Source of the DNA: Dirofilaria immitis
Taxonomy: Eukaryota; Nematoda; Chromadorea; Rhabditida; Onchocercidae
Direction of reading: 5' to 3'
Assembly (NCBI GenBank): GCA_024305405.1
Contig: JAKNDB010000107.1
Coordinates: 3,534,001-3,598,000 of the forward strand
DNA length: 64,000 nt
This document shows, one piece after another, positions 12,201 through 24,147 of the stretch (the first letter of the stretch is position 1; each line of letters begins with the position of its first letter). Below the pieces are notes generated by a model that did not search any database, had not been told where the DNA came from, and saw nothing but the letters and a program-made list of their open reading frames with translations. Both the position numbers and the translations under genes were made by a program.

Positions 12201-14106
12201 GGTAAATTATAATAATTGAAATCCTATTAAAATGCCACCGTTCTGAGAATAATAAAATTTGAAATATTAAACCTTGTTATTATTCATTCATTTTGATTTC
12301 CTTTTTTAGATAATGTAAAAATAGAATAAACGGAGCAAAGGAAATTCAAAATAAACTTTACAGCGAATTAAATATTAATTGCAATTCAAAGTAAGAAATT
12401 AAGATGTAAATCAGATGTGAATTTATCATTAAGCTAGACCAAATAAATTAAAAAATACATACTAAAAAAGGACCATATTTCCAAAACAGAAAGATTCAAA
12501 TGTAAGAAAGATTTAACTACTAGTTACCATTTGTTTTTGATTGTAAAATATAATAAGTAGTATTCTTTACGAGTGAAACGTGGTAAAAAATGCAACAACT
12601 AAAGTTATTACAAAAAAGTAAACACGTCTGTACCAAAACATGTTTCGTTATCAAATCTTTTAAATAGAAACTTGCAAAAGGAAATATTTCATAATGCACA
12701 AAGAATCCAATAACATTAAGATATGACCATGTCTTGAGTATAGAACAGTATTTATAGAAATCCGTGCTTATGGAAATGCACTTAGTGCAAGAACATATTA
12801 ATGAGTAAAATTGGACAAAGTAATTGGATAAAATAACCATAAACAAAAACGTATATATTATATATAATAACTTCTAATAACCACTTCAAACTAACATTTT
12901 GATAATATTCGCTCCAAAAATCTTGCGCAGATATCAGCTTCGATGTAACCAAATGCTTGTATAATTCTTGCAAATGCTTATTACGCTCTAAAATCTTCTT
13001 TTTGCTTCTAGTTCTTTCGTTTTGCTATACTTCAGTGAATGTGTGGCATTCTGAAAGTATCTTTAACAGATGAACCTATCGGTTAAGATGAACTTTATCA
13101 GCTTATCAGTTTCATCGTACTTATCGTACCTATCAATCAATAAATAATCGATTCGAAATTTTGCAATACGTCTTCAAGTATTTCCAAACTAAAGTCTAAC
13201 ATCTGGAAATTAGCAAACTATTCCCACCTGATTAGCAATTTGTCTATGATGTATAAGGGCTTGTTGTAACATTTCTTTTACTAAATCGCGATCCTTCACA
13301 TGCATCTGAAAATGATATAATTACATTTTCTCAATATATTGTTTAACATCTTCACACAAAAAAATCCTGCAAGTGAGTCAGAACATACAGCTATAAATAA
13401 TGTACTCAGAACTTTTGCTCATTTTCCAGCTTATTTCGAAAGATTGCGCATATAAAAAATCATAAACTCAAAGAAGCTGACATATTTGATATTTTTCGAT
13501 AGTATTTGCTCATTGTCCATTCAAAGTCTGCCATGAATAATAATAAACCAAAACTTGCCTCTTTTCCAAGTGGATTAACGAAAACAAATGTTGCCTGTTC
13601 TTCATTATGCTTACATATTTGAAGCTGCGTTTTCGTTTTGTTTGGTGGCGAAATTCGTTGCCCTGAAATCATGAGAACATTTCGTAAGCAATAAGAGGAA
13701 TAAAGGATTGAATGGTTGGTAAAAAGTCTATGGGAAAAGATTATATTCGTTCCTCAAAGAAAAAAAGAAAACAAATAGAATAAAAATTTGTAATCTTTAA
13801 TGCAATAATCATTATCATTATTATTAAATTCATTGCGTGTGCTTAAATTTCATCAAACATTCTCTTTGGCTTGATTATTTCCATCAACTGATTCTCTCAG
13901 CTACTTAAGATCTTTGGTGAAACAACTCCGGCGCAATTTTTACCTCTGATATCACTGAAAAAAATAACAAGCTTCTCATCCGACACGTTGTCTAACCATT
14001 CGACTCGATCTTCATAAATATAAAAAGTACCAACAGGTGATTTAGAAGCACCTGGCATACGATATTTCACGTGTTCAACACGTAACAATAGTTCCCCGTT
14101 AGACAT
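9277..14106 (-). CDS. gtf-2H1: General transcription factor IIH subunit 1 (p62), 12 exons
   Basis: This is a core TFIIH subunit for RNA polymerase II initiation and nucleotide excision repair, acting in the nucleus. Exons (minus strand): 14106-13944, 13662-13559, 13305-13228, 13024-12896, 12144-12012, 11932-11781, 11656-11580, 11483-11325, 10972-10751, 10588 (or 10597)-10382, 10277-10199, 9351-9277. The N-terminus, with LLLRVEHVKY and VGTFYIYEDRVEW, is the PH-like domain. Exon 4 carries the first BSD domain (LVTSKLISAQDFWSEYY). Exons 5-6 carry SIFRTYPA, MTEQEFWAKFF and QSHYFHRE of the second BSD. Exon 8 has KRFNYHSERVL and exon 10 has SVAELLKHFWMCFPP. The length, about 527 aa, is close to human p62 (548). 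Intron 2 is GC-AG. Exon 6 (T run at 11866-11870) and exon 11 (10269-10275) each need one restored base to keep frame and phase. The exon 11/12 phase also disagrees by one base. Confidence 0.95.
9448..10005 (+). pseudogene. Inverted decayed copy of gtf-2H1 exons 3?-5 inside its own intron 11
   Basis: On the plus strand, 9555-9650 aligns with exon 4 of the host gene (minus 12896-13024). It shares TTAGAGCG, CATTTGCAAGAATTATACAA, CAAGATTTTTGGA and GAATATTATCAAAA. One base is missing at about 9607, which shifts the frame before TQDFWNEYYQN. Similarity runs past the old donor into intron sequence (GTTATTTTGAAAG versus GTTAGTTTGAAG), so this is a DNA-level duplication, not a retrocopy. At about 9963-10003, CAACAAACTGGGTATTTC and the following bases match exon 5, with a deletion and a TGA. 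A weaker match to exon 3 (LEKFLEQQL-like) lies at 9448-9495. The intervening introns are much shorter than in the parent. The copy sits antisense within the parent's last intron. Confidence 0.85.
13557..13558 (-). other. GC-AG intron donor in gtf-2H1 intron 2
   Basis: The exon 2 end reads GGAAAAGAG followed by GCAAGT. Using GC as donor keeps phase 0 and joins NPLGKE directly to MHVKDRDLVKEMLQQ of exon 3, matching the order in other p62 proteins. No GT donor nearby preserves the frame. Every other position of the donor fits the consensus, as is usual for functional GC donors. Confidence 0.85.
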
Positions 14107-14119
14107 TTTCGATGATATT

Positions 14120-14121
14120 CT
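14120..14121 (-). promoter_or_regulatory. Likely trans-splice acceptor of gtf-2H1
   Basis: On the minus strand AATTTCAG ends 13 nt before the ATG, leaving a very short leader (AATATCATCGAAA). A strong acceptor with no upstream coding exon in reach is typical of SL trans-splicing in nematodes. This is inferred; no transcript was seen. Confidence 0.6.
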
Positions 14122-15462
14122 GAAATTACTATACAATCTGAAAATTTATTTATCACTTCAACCTTTATCACTAGCTTAAAAGACATAACTTTCATCACGT
14201 ATAAAAGAATGCGTGAAATATTGTAATACGATGAATAACGTATTTAATGTGAGAATGCGTGTAATACACGCAGAACCCATATGATAAACATGACTTAATG
14301 AGAATACAGCATGAATGACAGCAAAGAGCAGGAGAATACTAAGAAGGAAAATTGATTGCCACCAAGAAAACAATTCATTTTTTGTGGAGAACCGGAGACC
14401 AATACGAAATCAAAAAAATTTGTCATGGAAACATAAGAACTAGGTGGATAGAGAAATGAAACAAATGAAGAATTACACTAGTGAGGAGACAGCAAGACAC
14501 GCGAAATAATATGTCATTAGGTACCGAGAAACATGTTAAAACACCGCATGCGATGATTACGAACACAGACTTTTTTCTCCAGTTCGTGACGATTACTCAC
14601 CTGTTTATGTCATCAATTGTGAGACATTATGAAAATTTTGATATCCTTACCTGAAGAATCCTCCATATAGCATATTTTTCGTTAGGGTCTTTTTCCTATT
14701 TTAAAATTCAAATTAGTTCTTAAACTTTTTGAGTTTAGTAATAATTTGGTCAATATTAGGTTGAATGTCATTTTATATGATTCTATAGGTCGAGAACGGT
14801 CGTCTATCTATCTGCTTCTTCGGTACTTTGCCACTCAGATTAATTGTTGGAACGATTTCTAACTATATTGGTGAAGTCATATTTGAAATTGGTTTTACTA
14901 AATATCCAATTTGTTTATTTAAGTAGCATACTCGAAATCTGATCTGAATATGAGATATTGATGGGAATGGATTGTATTTCAACAAAAGCTATCATATAAA
15001 TTGAAGAGAAATTAAAATTAAAAGAAATATTTTGAACTTATAAACCACATTAAAAGAGGAAGACAATAATTGACAGGAGATTCTGATGATTCTCGGTTAT
15101 TTTACATCACAGAATTCGAAGACATTAACCATAAATTGTTCTTCAGAGATGTTAATCCATCCTACATTTATTTTGGGAATTTTTGAATTAGAATTTGAAA
15201 AAAGAATTAAAAATTTCTTTCCTTTCTGATTAGTTTGAGATAGCAAGAAGAAATAAACAATTACTCATAAGCAATCAAAACTTAACTTATCTCTTTAATC
15301 TTTTATCACAAATAATTCAGTTGGTTTTTCAAAAAGGAATTGAAATATGAATGAAATTTTATTTAAACAAAGAGTAAAAATAAATTTTTTGATCAGTTGT
15401 TCTTCTCTTCATTATTATCTGTCAAAGTAAGATTCAGATTTCTGGAATCCATTAAATTCCAG
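14122..15462. other. Upstream region of gtf-2H1
   Basis: This is the 5' flank of gtf-2H1. The stretch 14400-14650 is less AT-rich than the surroundings and contains short CG-bearing words (ACACGCGAAA, CCGCATGCG), a plausible promoter-proximal zone. No TATA box or defined element can be called. No convincing exon is seen. Confidence 0.4.
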
Positions 15463-15612
15463 GATTTTGCAACAAAACAGAATCCAACAAATAATGTTCA
15501 GAAAGCAAAAACTAAAAAACACGTACACATTCCGATGAATCGAATCAGAAGGCATCTGTTAAGGATACAATATTCTCAGCACACTGCCTTGTATGATCTC
15601 AATAAAGCGTAA
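15463..15612 (+). CDS. Orphan terminal exon candidate, 49 codons
   Basis: An AAATTCCAG acceptor is followed in phase 0 by an open frame beginning DFATKQNPTNNVQKAKTKKH. It continues with a basic stretch (MNRIRRHLLRIQYSQHT) and ends YDLNKA before TAA. Composition and residue mix look coding. The frame is also open upstream to about 15397, so it could be a single small basic protein starting further 5'. No partner exon and no family are recognised. Confidence 0.35.
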   Translation, partial: DFATKQNPTNNVQKAKTKKHVHIPMNRIRRHLLRIQYSQHTALYDLNKA

Positions 15613-18600
15613 AGACTATAATAGTTATCTAATGTTTTAGATTCCCATCAAAGAATATTTGCTTTATCTTTGATTTACTTCATCATGTACGTAATAATCG
15701 TTTGATCAGCTAAATGCTATAGAATCCTTATCAGCCGTTTGTAATAAAAGCAATCTATCGATCGTTAATTCCTATTTCTATTTCCATTCATCAAGGCTAT
15801 TCTTAATTAGAAATTATGTTAATAGAATTAATAATTTAATATAAAGAAATTTAAAATTAGAAGGAAAAATTATCTTTTAGATATCAAAGATAAAGTAATA
15901 TTCTTTCCTCTAATTTACATTCATAAAAAGAAACGATTAGCATTAAAAACTATCATTTATTTATTATAAAGCATATACTATTAGTTAATTTAAATAATTA
16001 TATAGATAGAAAATTCAGCAGATAACATTGAAGCAATGATAAATCTACTCAAATGTAATCGAACATCTGCAACAATTTCTCTGCCAAAACTAAATTCATC
16101 TAAGGAAAGGTTATGTTATTTTTATTGATAAATCGAGAAATATCATTTATATCTGATTTATATATAATTTATTGATTACTATACTCATAACTGTTATATG
16201 AAAAATTTCGAAATAATGTTGATTTTTTCCTAACAATATATAACTATTATTTACTATTACCTGTATTCATTTCATCATCATGAAATAACTTCCCCATTGA
16301 AATACAATCATTAATATCGTATTGATATAATCATCCAAATTTCGAGAGTCATTGTCATGAAAGATTTAATTGTGTGTGTGTGTGTGTACTGAGGTTAGAG
16401 ATTTGTTGTATAATGAAGTTTTGTTACGGCAGATTTCATTCGTCGCAATTACGATGCACAAATTTGTTAATGAAAATCGATAATAGGATCAATAACTTGA
16501 ATTTCTATCTAATTGTAGGGTGATTATCTGAAAGTTATTGATATTGGTTGTTGATAGAGTTGAATTTGAAAATATCGATAATGTATGATCAGGATATAAT
16601 AGCATAAAAAAATAAGAATAGAAAAATGAAAAGATAAGAGTCATTATCTATTCGTTTTCTCTAATCAATTTTCTCTTTCTGATCTTTTCTTTTTTAATTC
16701 TTATTTTAACATTTATGATAATTGATTAAGATTTTCTTGAAATAACTTAATGCATATTATTGATTTAATATTGAATATTACTATTTGAATATTATAAATT
16801 TTTTGAAAAATATTTCTTTCTTGTCGGATAAATTTTATTGATATTATTACTGCAAGATATGTAAGAAAGATAATTGCTTGATTAATCTGATATGTAAGAG
16901 AGAGAATTGCTTAATCAATCGTTTATAATAATATGTTTTCTATAGAAAGTATTTGAATATTAAATGAAAAAAGTTTGAAATAATCATAGCGATATGATGA
17001 AATGATAATTAGCTTATTAAAAATCAAACTATTATTTTCCTTTTATGATTTCAAAATTTCATTTTCATATTAGGTTATTAAATGTAATAAAAATAAAAGA
17101 CAATCTTATAACTCTCTTTTTCTGAGTGTGGAAATAAGATAAAACATATGCAATATCTAAAAATGCTATTCAAAATCAGTTTGCTTCTGATGTTGCTTGA
17201 ATAAACTTTTTCTAGACTAAATACCGCCGTTGAAATGATTAGGGACGAAAGACTAAGTTGTCATCAGAAGACATCGGTGAATTATTTAATTTATTAAATG
17301 TTTACTTCTACCATTTAATTTTTCTATTCCCTAGTTTAATTCTATTTCTCTCTTTATTTAATTTATTAAAGTTAAAATTTAATTCTGTCAAAATTTGGAT
17401 TATTTATAGTTTTCTGAATTAGTTTCCAAATTATAATGTCTAAATTAAAAATGAGAATTTTAGCAATTTAGAGCGATAAAATGAAATTAAATTATACAAT
17501 TGTAGTTTTAAAAAATGTTAAATAATTTTTATAGTAATATCAAAAAAAGTTTTAGGTTGAGAGACAGTCGGAAGATAATAAAATATCAAAATTATTACTA
17601 AAACGCCTATGCACCACGAATGTATGTTTATTTTTAATATTATTCTTTACAAAAAAGATATTTCTCTTTTTCAAGATTATAGAAATTTTTTAATTTATTT
17701 TAGATTTTACCAATAAACCAGACCGCTTATCAATAAATGATCCACATCGTAAATTAGTGGTTGGTTTCTAAGAACCAATTCGAAACTTTATATAATCAAT
17801 CAAAGTAGTAAAATTTATTTTTGATTTTTTGACATTTACTGTTATCAAATTAATAATTCTTTGGTACATAAAGGTGTTTTTTCCAACTTTGGAACATTTG
17901 GAAGAGTATTTTCTCTTAAAGAACTTATATACTTCTGTAAGAGAAAGTTTATAAGAAAGAATGAATTTGATATTTTTACGAAAACTCTTCCAAAAATTGT
18001 AAATTTTTCCCAAAAATCAGAAGAATCTTTTATATTTATATAAGTAAAAATTTAAAGAATCACCTTTATCATTCATTATCATTTTTTCTTATCGATAAAC
18101 AAATCGTTAATTGTGGCCAATTTTGCACCTTCTGATTATAACCTTTGGTTATAATCATTGAAATTAAACTACTATATGTCAGTTAACGAACTGCTCCTAT
18201 TATTATAATGATAGGAAAGCTTAATTCTAGCTATCATTTTTTATCAACCAGATATCTAAAAACACGGATAAAAAAAGTTGTGATATAGTAATAACAAATG
18301 GATTATTACTGTATAAAAATGTTAGGTAAGAAGTGGATTATTGTTGTGAAGATGTTATATTATGAATATTGTCATGTTTAATAGTCTAAGATCTCAAATT
18401 ATCATTATATGTGATTAAGAATCAGAACAAATGAATTAGTAAATAATTCTAATACTGTTAGTTTATATGAGAAGAATAAATATTAATTGTGGTATTTTAC
18501 AATCATTACTTGATTTATAATCATTATTTGATTTATAATCATTACTTTTGATATTATATCTTCTCTTTTTCTTTTAATCTCATGCATTCATATATTTACA

Positions 18601-18632
18601 AATAAATCTATGAAAAATTAGAGTTCATTCAC
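15613..18632. other. Intergenic, AT-rich
   Basis: Only low-complexity features stand out: a (TG)n run at about 16373-16387 and an 18-bp triplicate at 18501. A 22-base stretch at about 17238-17258 (GATTAGGGACGAAAGACTAA) recalls a conserved 28S rRNA word but is too short to call. No exon is supported. Confidence 0.5.
18501..18549. repeat. 18-bp tandem repeat, 2.7 copies
   Basis: AATCATTACTTGATTTAT at 18501 is followed by AATCATTATTTGATTTAT at 18519 and a partial third copy at 18537. It lies about 110 bp upstream of the start of the multi-exon gene at 18662. Confidence 0.9.
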
Positions 18633-18661
18633 AGATCAATCAACAAAATACATTAACAAAA

Positions 18662-21647
18662 ATGGCTAAAATTACTGATACAAAAGAACGAATATTATTG
18701 ATTATGAAAGGTACGATATATTATAATAGAAATCTTTAAGTATTATTTGTTAACCTACATAGATGTACTTGAATAATCTTGCATAGCATAATTTGAGCTA
18801 AAATAATGAACTTTATCTAGAGATAGATATTTGAACAAAATATCAGATAATATAAAGATTATTTTTCTTTTTTCTAAAATTTCATTTATCATCGAGCTGA
18901 TATTTCTTTTACTTTTATATTGTATTGAAATAACGAATAGTTGTATATTTATTGATAAGATTAAATAAGATATTTTCCTTCAGAACCGATACGAATTCAT
19001 ACAATGATCTGCGTTAATCGAACATCTAACGGTGAAACCCATTTAGAACATAAAATTGAGCTGTTAGGAAGTGATGAAAAGTTCAAAAATATGAACTTGC
19101 ATTATTACAGCCGAAAATAACGTATTTATCGCCGATTGAAGTGAGTTGGTGATCGCTAATCAATTAATTGAAATTGATTTGATGATGTGGAAAAGCATTT
19201 AGTCCAATAATTACTTTATGAAGTAATTTCTTGAACTGCCATACTTAATTTTGATACAAGCTCGATAAATAGACGAAATAAGATTAGACGACTAGATGTG
19301 AATAAATTTGTATGGAGTATTTTAGATAAATTATCAGAGATTTCAAGTAAACAGATAACTCGACTGTATTTATCAAATCTTTAAGTATTCACGCCAGCAA
19401 TGTATGAATAAAAAGAATCACCATAAGAGATGAAAATGATTATGATAATTTTGCAGAAAGGTGAGAAATATCATCGACCGAGAAATAAGTTAAATGTATA
19501 TGTTTGTAATGGATGTTTACTTTTGATCAGAATGATGAAACTTGCATCGCCAGATAAAAATATTTCTGCTGATATTACGCATGAAGAAACTCGAATTTAT
19601 GATGGGGAAAATGTCAATGCCGGTATTTTTCTATTTTCTACAAAACTTCTCCCTTAAATGAATCTTTCTAAAATTTTTTTCCATGGGAAATCATTTATCC
19701 AAATTATTCACATTCATTGGCTTTACTAAAGTATTTGTTAATTATAAATAATTTTGCTTAATTTGTTAATTATAAATAATTTTGCTTAGAAGAAAGATAA
19801 GTTTTAGAAATAATGCTGCGAGATAATGTCATATACGATTATTAATATTATTAAATATCATAATACCACGCATTATTTATCTTTCTTTGGAATTCATAAA
19901 TAGTTCATTGATTCTTTATATTAAATTGCAAGCAAATGAAAAAAGTTTTATTTGATTTTATTGAATAACATATTATAAAGCAATCTTAGCTTCAGGATTG
20001 AAAGCTATCAGAAATATAGAAGAAACTAATGAAATGAAAGCGACGCAGAAATTTTGTAATCCAACTTATGCGAAATGTCATAATAAGATAATACTTGCCA
20101 AAAACAGGAATTATAAAATGATTGATTTTGTTGAGCTAAGATGCAAAGAAAGTAATAAAGTGCCAAAGAAAGTAAGTTTTTCATTAAGCACAGGTGAGAA
20201 TATTATAAAATTAACAATCAAACCTGTCGTATTTTTTTAACTCAAAAATTTTCGGCTTCTGTTTATTCATATTTCTTCTTCTGCTCTTAAATTTTTGAAA
20301 TTTAGATAATTCTAATTTAATTTTAGCCTTAATTCTTGGATAGAATGGGAAATTATTTTCATTCAGATAGCATTGAACACTGAAAGATTTAAAATTGCAG
20401 TAAAACTACCAGCAATAAGAATGTAAAAATAGAATATTTTTTTATTGGTCCGAAAATATTAGTGAAATGAAAAATACTTATTAGAAACTAACTCCGACCT
20501 CATATGGCTATTGCGACAAAAAGGCTTGAAACCAGATGAAACTAAAATTTGCGATTTCAATCAATTAATTGGTTATGATAAAGGATTATTGACTATCGAA
20601 ACTGTCTTAGAGATATCAGTAGCAGCAAAACTAAAGGTTTTCAATTATTGAATAACTTAAAATTTAATAACTGTAATTAATACATTCTAATTTGTACGAT
20701 GATTTTACTATACATGAAAGATTGAAGAAACCGTCTTAAAATTCTTCCTTTCACACAAATCATTTAAACAATTGCACAATTGATGCATTTGACTATCAAA
20801 TATAAATATTGCAATTATATATGAAATTATTGGAATTGTCAAAGATAGTTTTCTATGTTTTTTCCGGATAAATCACATGTATGGTATGAAGCACGTGATT
20901 ATACTACTGATAGCTATGAAAATTATTCTGAATCTTTACTTCCTAGGTTTTTTTTTTTTTTTTTTCAAATTGTCATTCCAATTTAAAAAAAATATCATAT
21001 CACAATGTATGATTCTAATTAATTCATTTCTTCGACATTCTATTAAACTAATCAAGTTTCGTTCTTGTAATCTTAATTATTTCGTTATCTCAACTGCATT
21101 TGATAAGATACTTCTATTTTTGTTTGACTGCATTTTCGTAATTAACTAATTTTTGATAATCAAATCTGTGAAGTACTTTTTAACTTTTTTTTGAAGGAAG
21201 GGAGAAAGAAGGGATGATCTAAATATTCTACTATTTTAGTGGAAGGAGCTTAAATTTGAATTTATGATTATCATATCGTATATGTTTTTGTCAGCTTATA
21301 ACTTGAGCAATTTAACGATTTAATTCTTTCAAAGCAAAGATTTAATTAGCGACGATGCTCTCAATCGCTTTTCCAACATCCCAAGCAAGAAATGTAGAAC
21401 TCGAATGGTAGATTTGATTTTAAAGAAATTTCCATATTCAATTTCTTTATGCGTTTAATTTTAGTTATTATTTATCATCACGAGAATCAGCAGAACAGTT
21501 AAAAGTTAAAACAGCACAACAAGCGAATTTAAAAATCACGAAGCGAAATGATTTGTCTCCACCGAAGTCCGGTTAGAAATGTTTATTCTATAAATTTGTA
21601 TCTATTAAAGATCGTCAAGTAATCAAAAGCAGATGACGCTGACTACA

Positions 21648-21746
<99 letters not shown>

Positions 21747-23726
21747 CATAAATATTTCACTCATTTTTATCATTGTTTTTATCAAAACGAATCTTTTATA
21801 AAAGACAATTTTTATAAATAGGGATATAAAATAATTGTTTAGCATTTTATTTTAGTATCAGATGAATGCAAAAAGAAATGGTTGTTCATAAATAGATTTC
21901 GTTTTTAAGTAATCTTAAATTTGAGATTTTGAAATTTCTCACTTTATCCTCATTAATTTGCAGGTCTAAGTGATACATCAGCTGGTGGTGGTAGTGAATC
22001 TGGAAGTGGTAAGTATTCCACAGTATCAAAAAAGATCAGCGCTAACACTACTATTCTTTATCAATGAGTCATGTTTCAGATCATTCACCACATTATCTAT
22101 CTGCTGATTACGACTCCAGGTAAATTGTTGTATAAAATATTTTAACCTTTGATATCAACTTAAATTTAGAACAGTCGAAACATTTTTACTCATTCATTCG
22201 TTTCAGCACAACTCAAGATGAAGATATCCATGAAGATTCGCTACCAACCGCCGTCTGTAGAACTTCATCGGCAAACACTGCTATTTCACCTACAACAGGT
22301 ATTTTCATGTAAATCATTCTTTAAATCTTTTTCAGTTTTTAGAAAAATTAAATACTTAATAATATTTATATTTAAACATTCTTTAGACTACTAATCTTAC
22401 TGGTTTTTTTGAAATAATTTTTGTAGTTAATTTATGATTTAGAATTAATTTAGAATTTCTCTTCCCTCATATTTTATATATTTGAAGTTTTTATTGGCTA
22501 TCACTTTTCTAAACTTTTTATTTGGCATAATTTTTTTTTATGTTTTTATAAAAGTTTTCTTTGTATATTTGAAATTATTAAGTATTTTCACAAAAATTCT
22601 ATTTCTTAGATCATCCATGCATGCATGAATATATGAATGATATTTGTTGCTCAAAATCAGCTAACATCTGGAGGAAGCCATCTGGAATTTTGTTATCGCC
22701 GAAACTGCAAGAGATTACGTAATTTTTATGAAAATATTTATATAATTAATAAGCGATGTACGATCCCATTTTTGCGATGAGAACTAAAAATGAATGTATA
22801 GAATTTTGAAATGAAATAAAGATGATAAAAATTAAGAAATTATCATATGTCTTGAATATTTAATGAGAAAGTTTTGGCCTAGAATGTGCAACTATTTCTT
22901 ATAAAACTTCTTAGGAAATTTTAATAAATTTAAACATTCAACTTCGAATATCAAATTAAATTTGATGATTATCGATTTTATCGTATTTTAGGAAAGTAAA
23001 AAACCAAAATCAAAGCCACATAAATCAGTATCAGTTAAAAAATCTCCAAGGCGTATTTTTATGCATCAGATGAAAGCACACAATTAGATTTTAGTTCAGA
23101 ATTAATTCCATCAAATGCATTAGTAAGTTTTATGGAATAATAAAATTAATTAGAAATGTTAGATGCATAATACAGCAGCCTGAAATGCGGTAGTCAATAA
23201 AAGAACTGATGAATAGTTTTTCTTTTTACTAAAAGATTACTTATTAATTATTGATTATCGATTAATTCTCATCAATTTTATGCTTCATAATTCTTATATG
23301 CTTCTTTCGCCCGTATTTTACAGATGCCGAATGAAAAATCTGAAAATGATACGAATAATATCACTATTTTCTTGTCCGATAAGCATGGATTAAATGTAGT
23401 CAATCATTTAACTACTATTCTTTAAATAAAACTCATATATTTTAAACTTCTATTTCATTCCTGTAAAATATCAAACTCACTCTAAACTTTTCTTTGTTTG
23501 TCTCGTTTCTCAGTAGATTTTCAAGAAAGCTAAACGATGGTTATTTATTAATGATAAGCATGATAAGTCATTAATATTCGGTGTTAGAAATTCATATCAT
23601 TTGCAGGTAGCGGTAACGGCTGATATTGGCATAAAGCTTATCAATGAAGATGGCTCAAAACGAAAGACTAAATGTATTAAAAGCCAAAAAATTTGTATCA
23701 ATGGTCAAGTTGTTTATGAAGATTGA
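18662..23726 (+). CDS. Multi-exon protein of unknown function (about 480 aa)
   Basis: Proposed exons: 18662-18710, 18984-19140, 19457-19622, 19996-20171, 20485-20636, 21350-21407, 21465-21571, 21964-22008, 22080-22119, 22207-22298, 22610-22718, 22992-23122, 23324-23395, 23517-23726. All have GT-AG borders. Phases agree throughout if single bases are restored in A/T runs at 19077-19080, 20518-20522 and 23056-23060, one more near the end of exon 5, and one across 22610-22992. The first half ([37 protein letters not shown]) looks folded. The middle is Ser/Gly/Asp-rich and likely disordered ([14 protein letters not shown]). A basic stretch follows ([19 protein letters not shown]). The C-terminus reads [17 protein letters not shown] and ends VVYED. 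No domain is recognised. A CATTCACAG acceptor at 18633 may take the spliced leader. Exon 6 placement is the weakest link. Confidence 0.65.
19735..19790. repeat. 28-bp direct duplication
   Basis: The block GTTAATTATAAATAATTTTG with flanking TTGCTTA occurs twice in tandem, within intron 3 of the gene starting at 18662. Confidence 0.9.
21646..21744. repeat. (TAA)n microsatellite
   Basis: About 32 TAA units with one TAG interruption lie in intron 7 of the gene starting at 18662. Translations of it give poly-Ile or poly-Tyr and are not genes. Confidence 0.98.
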
Positions 23727-23841
23727 TCTTTTCTAAATTTTTAAATTTCATAACTTTTTGAAAATCACAAACTAAGCTTCAATTTAAAAGTAAACAAAAA
23801 AAAACAACATCAATGCAGTATCATTTATCAATAGACATTGC

Positions 23842-24147
23842 CAGCATTGCCTGAAGACGATAGAGAGGAGCAGGTTGCTATGACTCAATTCACTTATTAT
23901 ATTCGTCGATGGAGATCATTTTTTTTTTTGAAATAAACTTTGAGTAAGTTGTGTCTAAAGTTCATCCCTTTCTTTACTTATATCAAACCTGTTATGATGA
24001 CGAAATGTTATTATGAAGGCAAATGTTTAATTCAAATCAAATTGATGACATTGTCGGAGAATTGAGTCAGATTTTCATGATTCATAGTGTCACCTGTTAT
24101 TGCGCCAATAGATACAATACACGGTGATAATATTACTTATGAAAAAG
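23842..24147 (+). other. Candidate exons downstream of the 18.7-23.7 kb gene
   Basis: An ATCAATAG acceptor at 23841 is followed by an open stretch reading TLPALPEDDREEQ up to a possible donor (CAG|GTTGCT). A second block, 24088-24147 (TTCATAG acceptor, AAAAAG|GTGTTT donor), reads SPVIAPIDTIHGDNITYEKG in phase 1. Between them an ATG at 24023 opens MFNSNQIDDIVGELSQIFM. These look coding, but phases do not link them to each other or to the upstream gene. They may be alternative 3' exons, a separate gene, or relics. Confidence 0.35.

Noticed and set aside
12520..12846. 108-codon open frame on the minus strand
   Set aside because: It lies wholly within intron 4 of gtf-2H1, is Cys/Phe/Tyr-rich as expected from AT-rich DNA, and has no domain or splice evidence.
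17222..17258. Possible third rRNA fragment (GATTAGGGACGAAAGACTAA)
   Set aside because: The match to a conserved 28S word is only about 20 bases, without the neighbouring conserved words.
21615..21845. Poly-Tyr or poly-Ile open frames
   Set aside because: They are translations of a (TAA)n microsatellite inside an intron.
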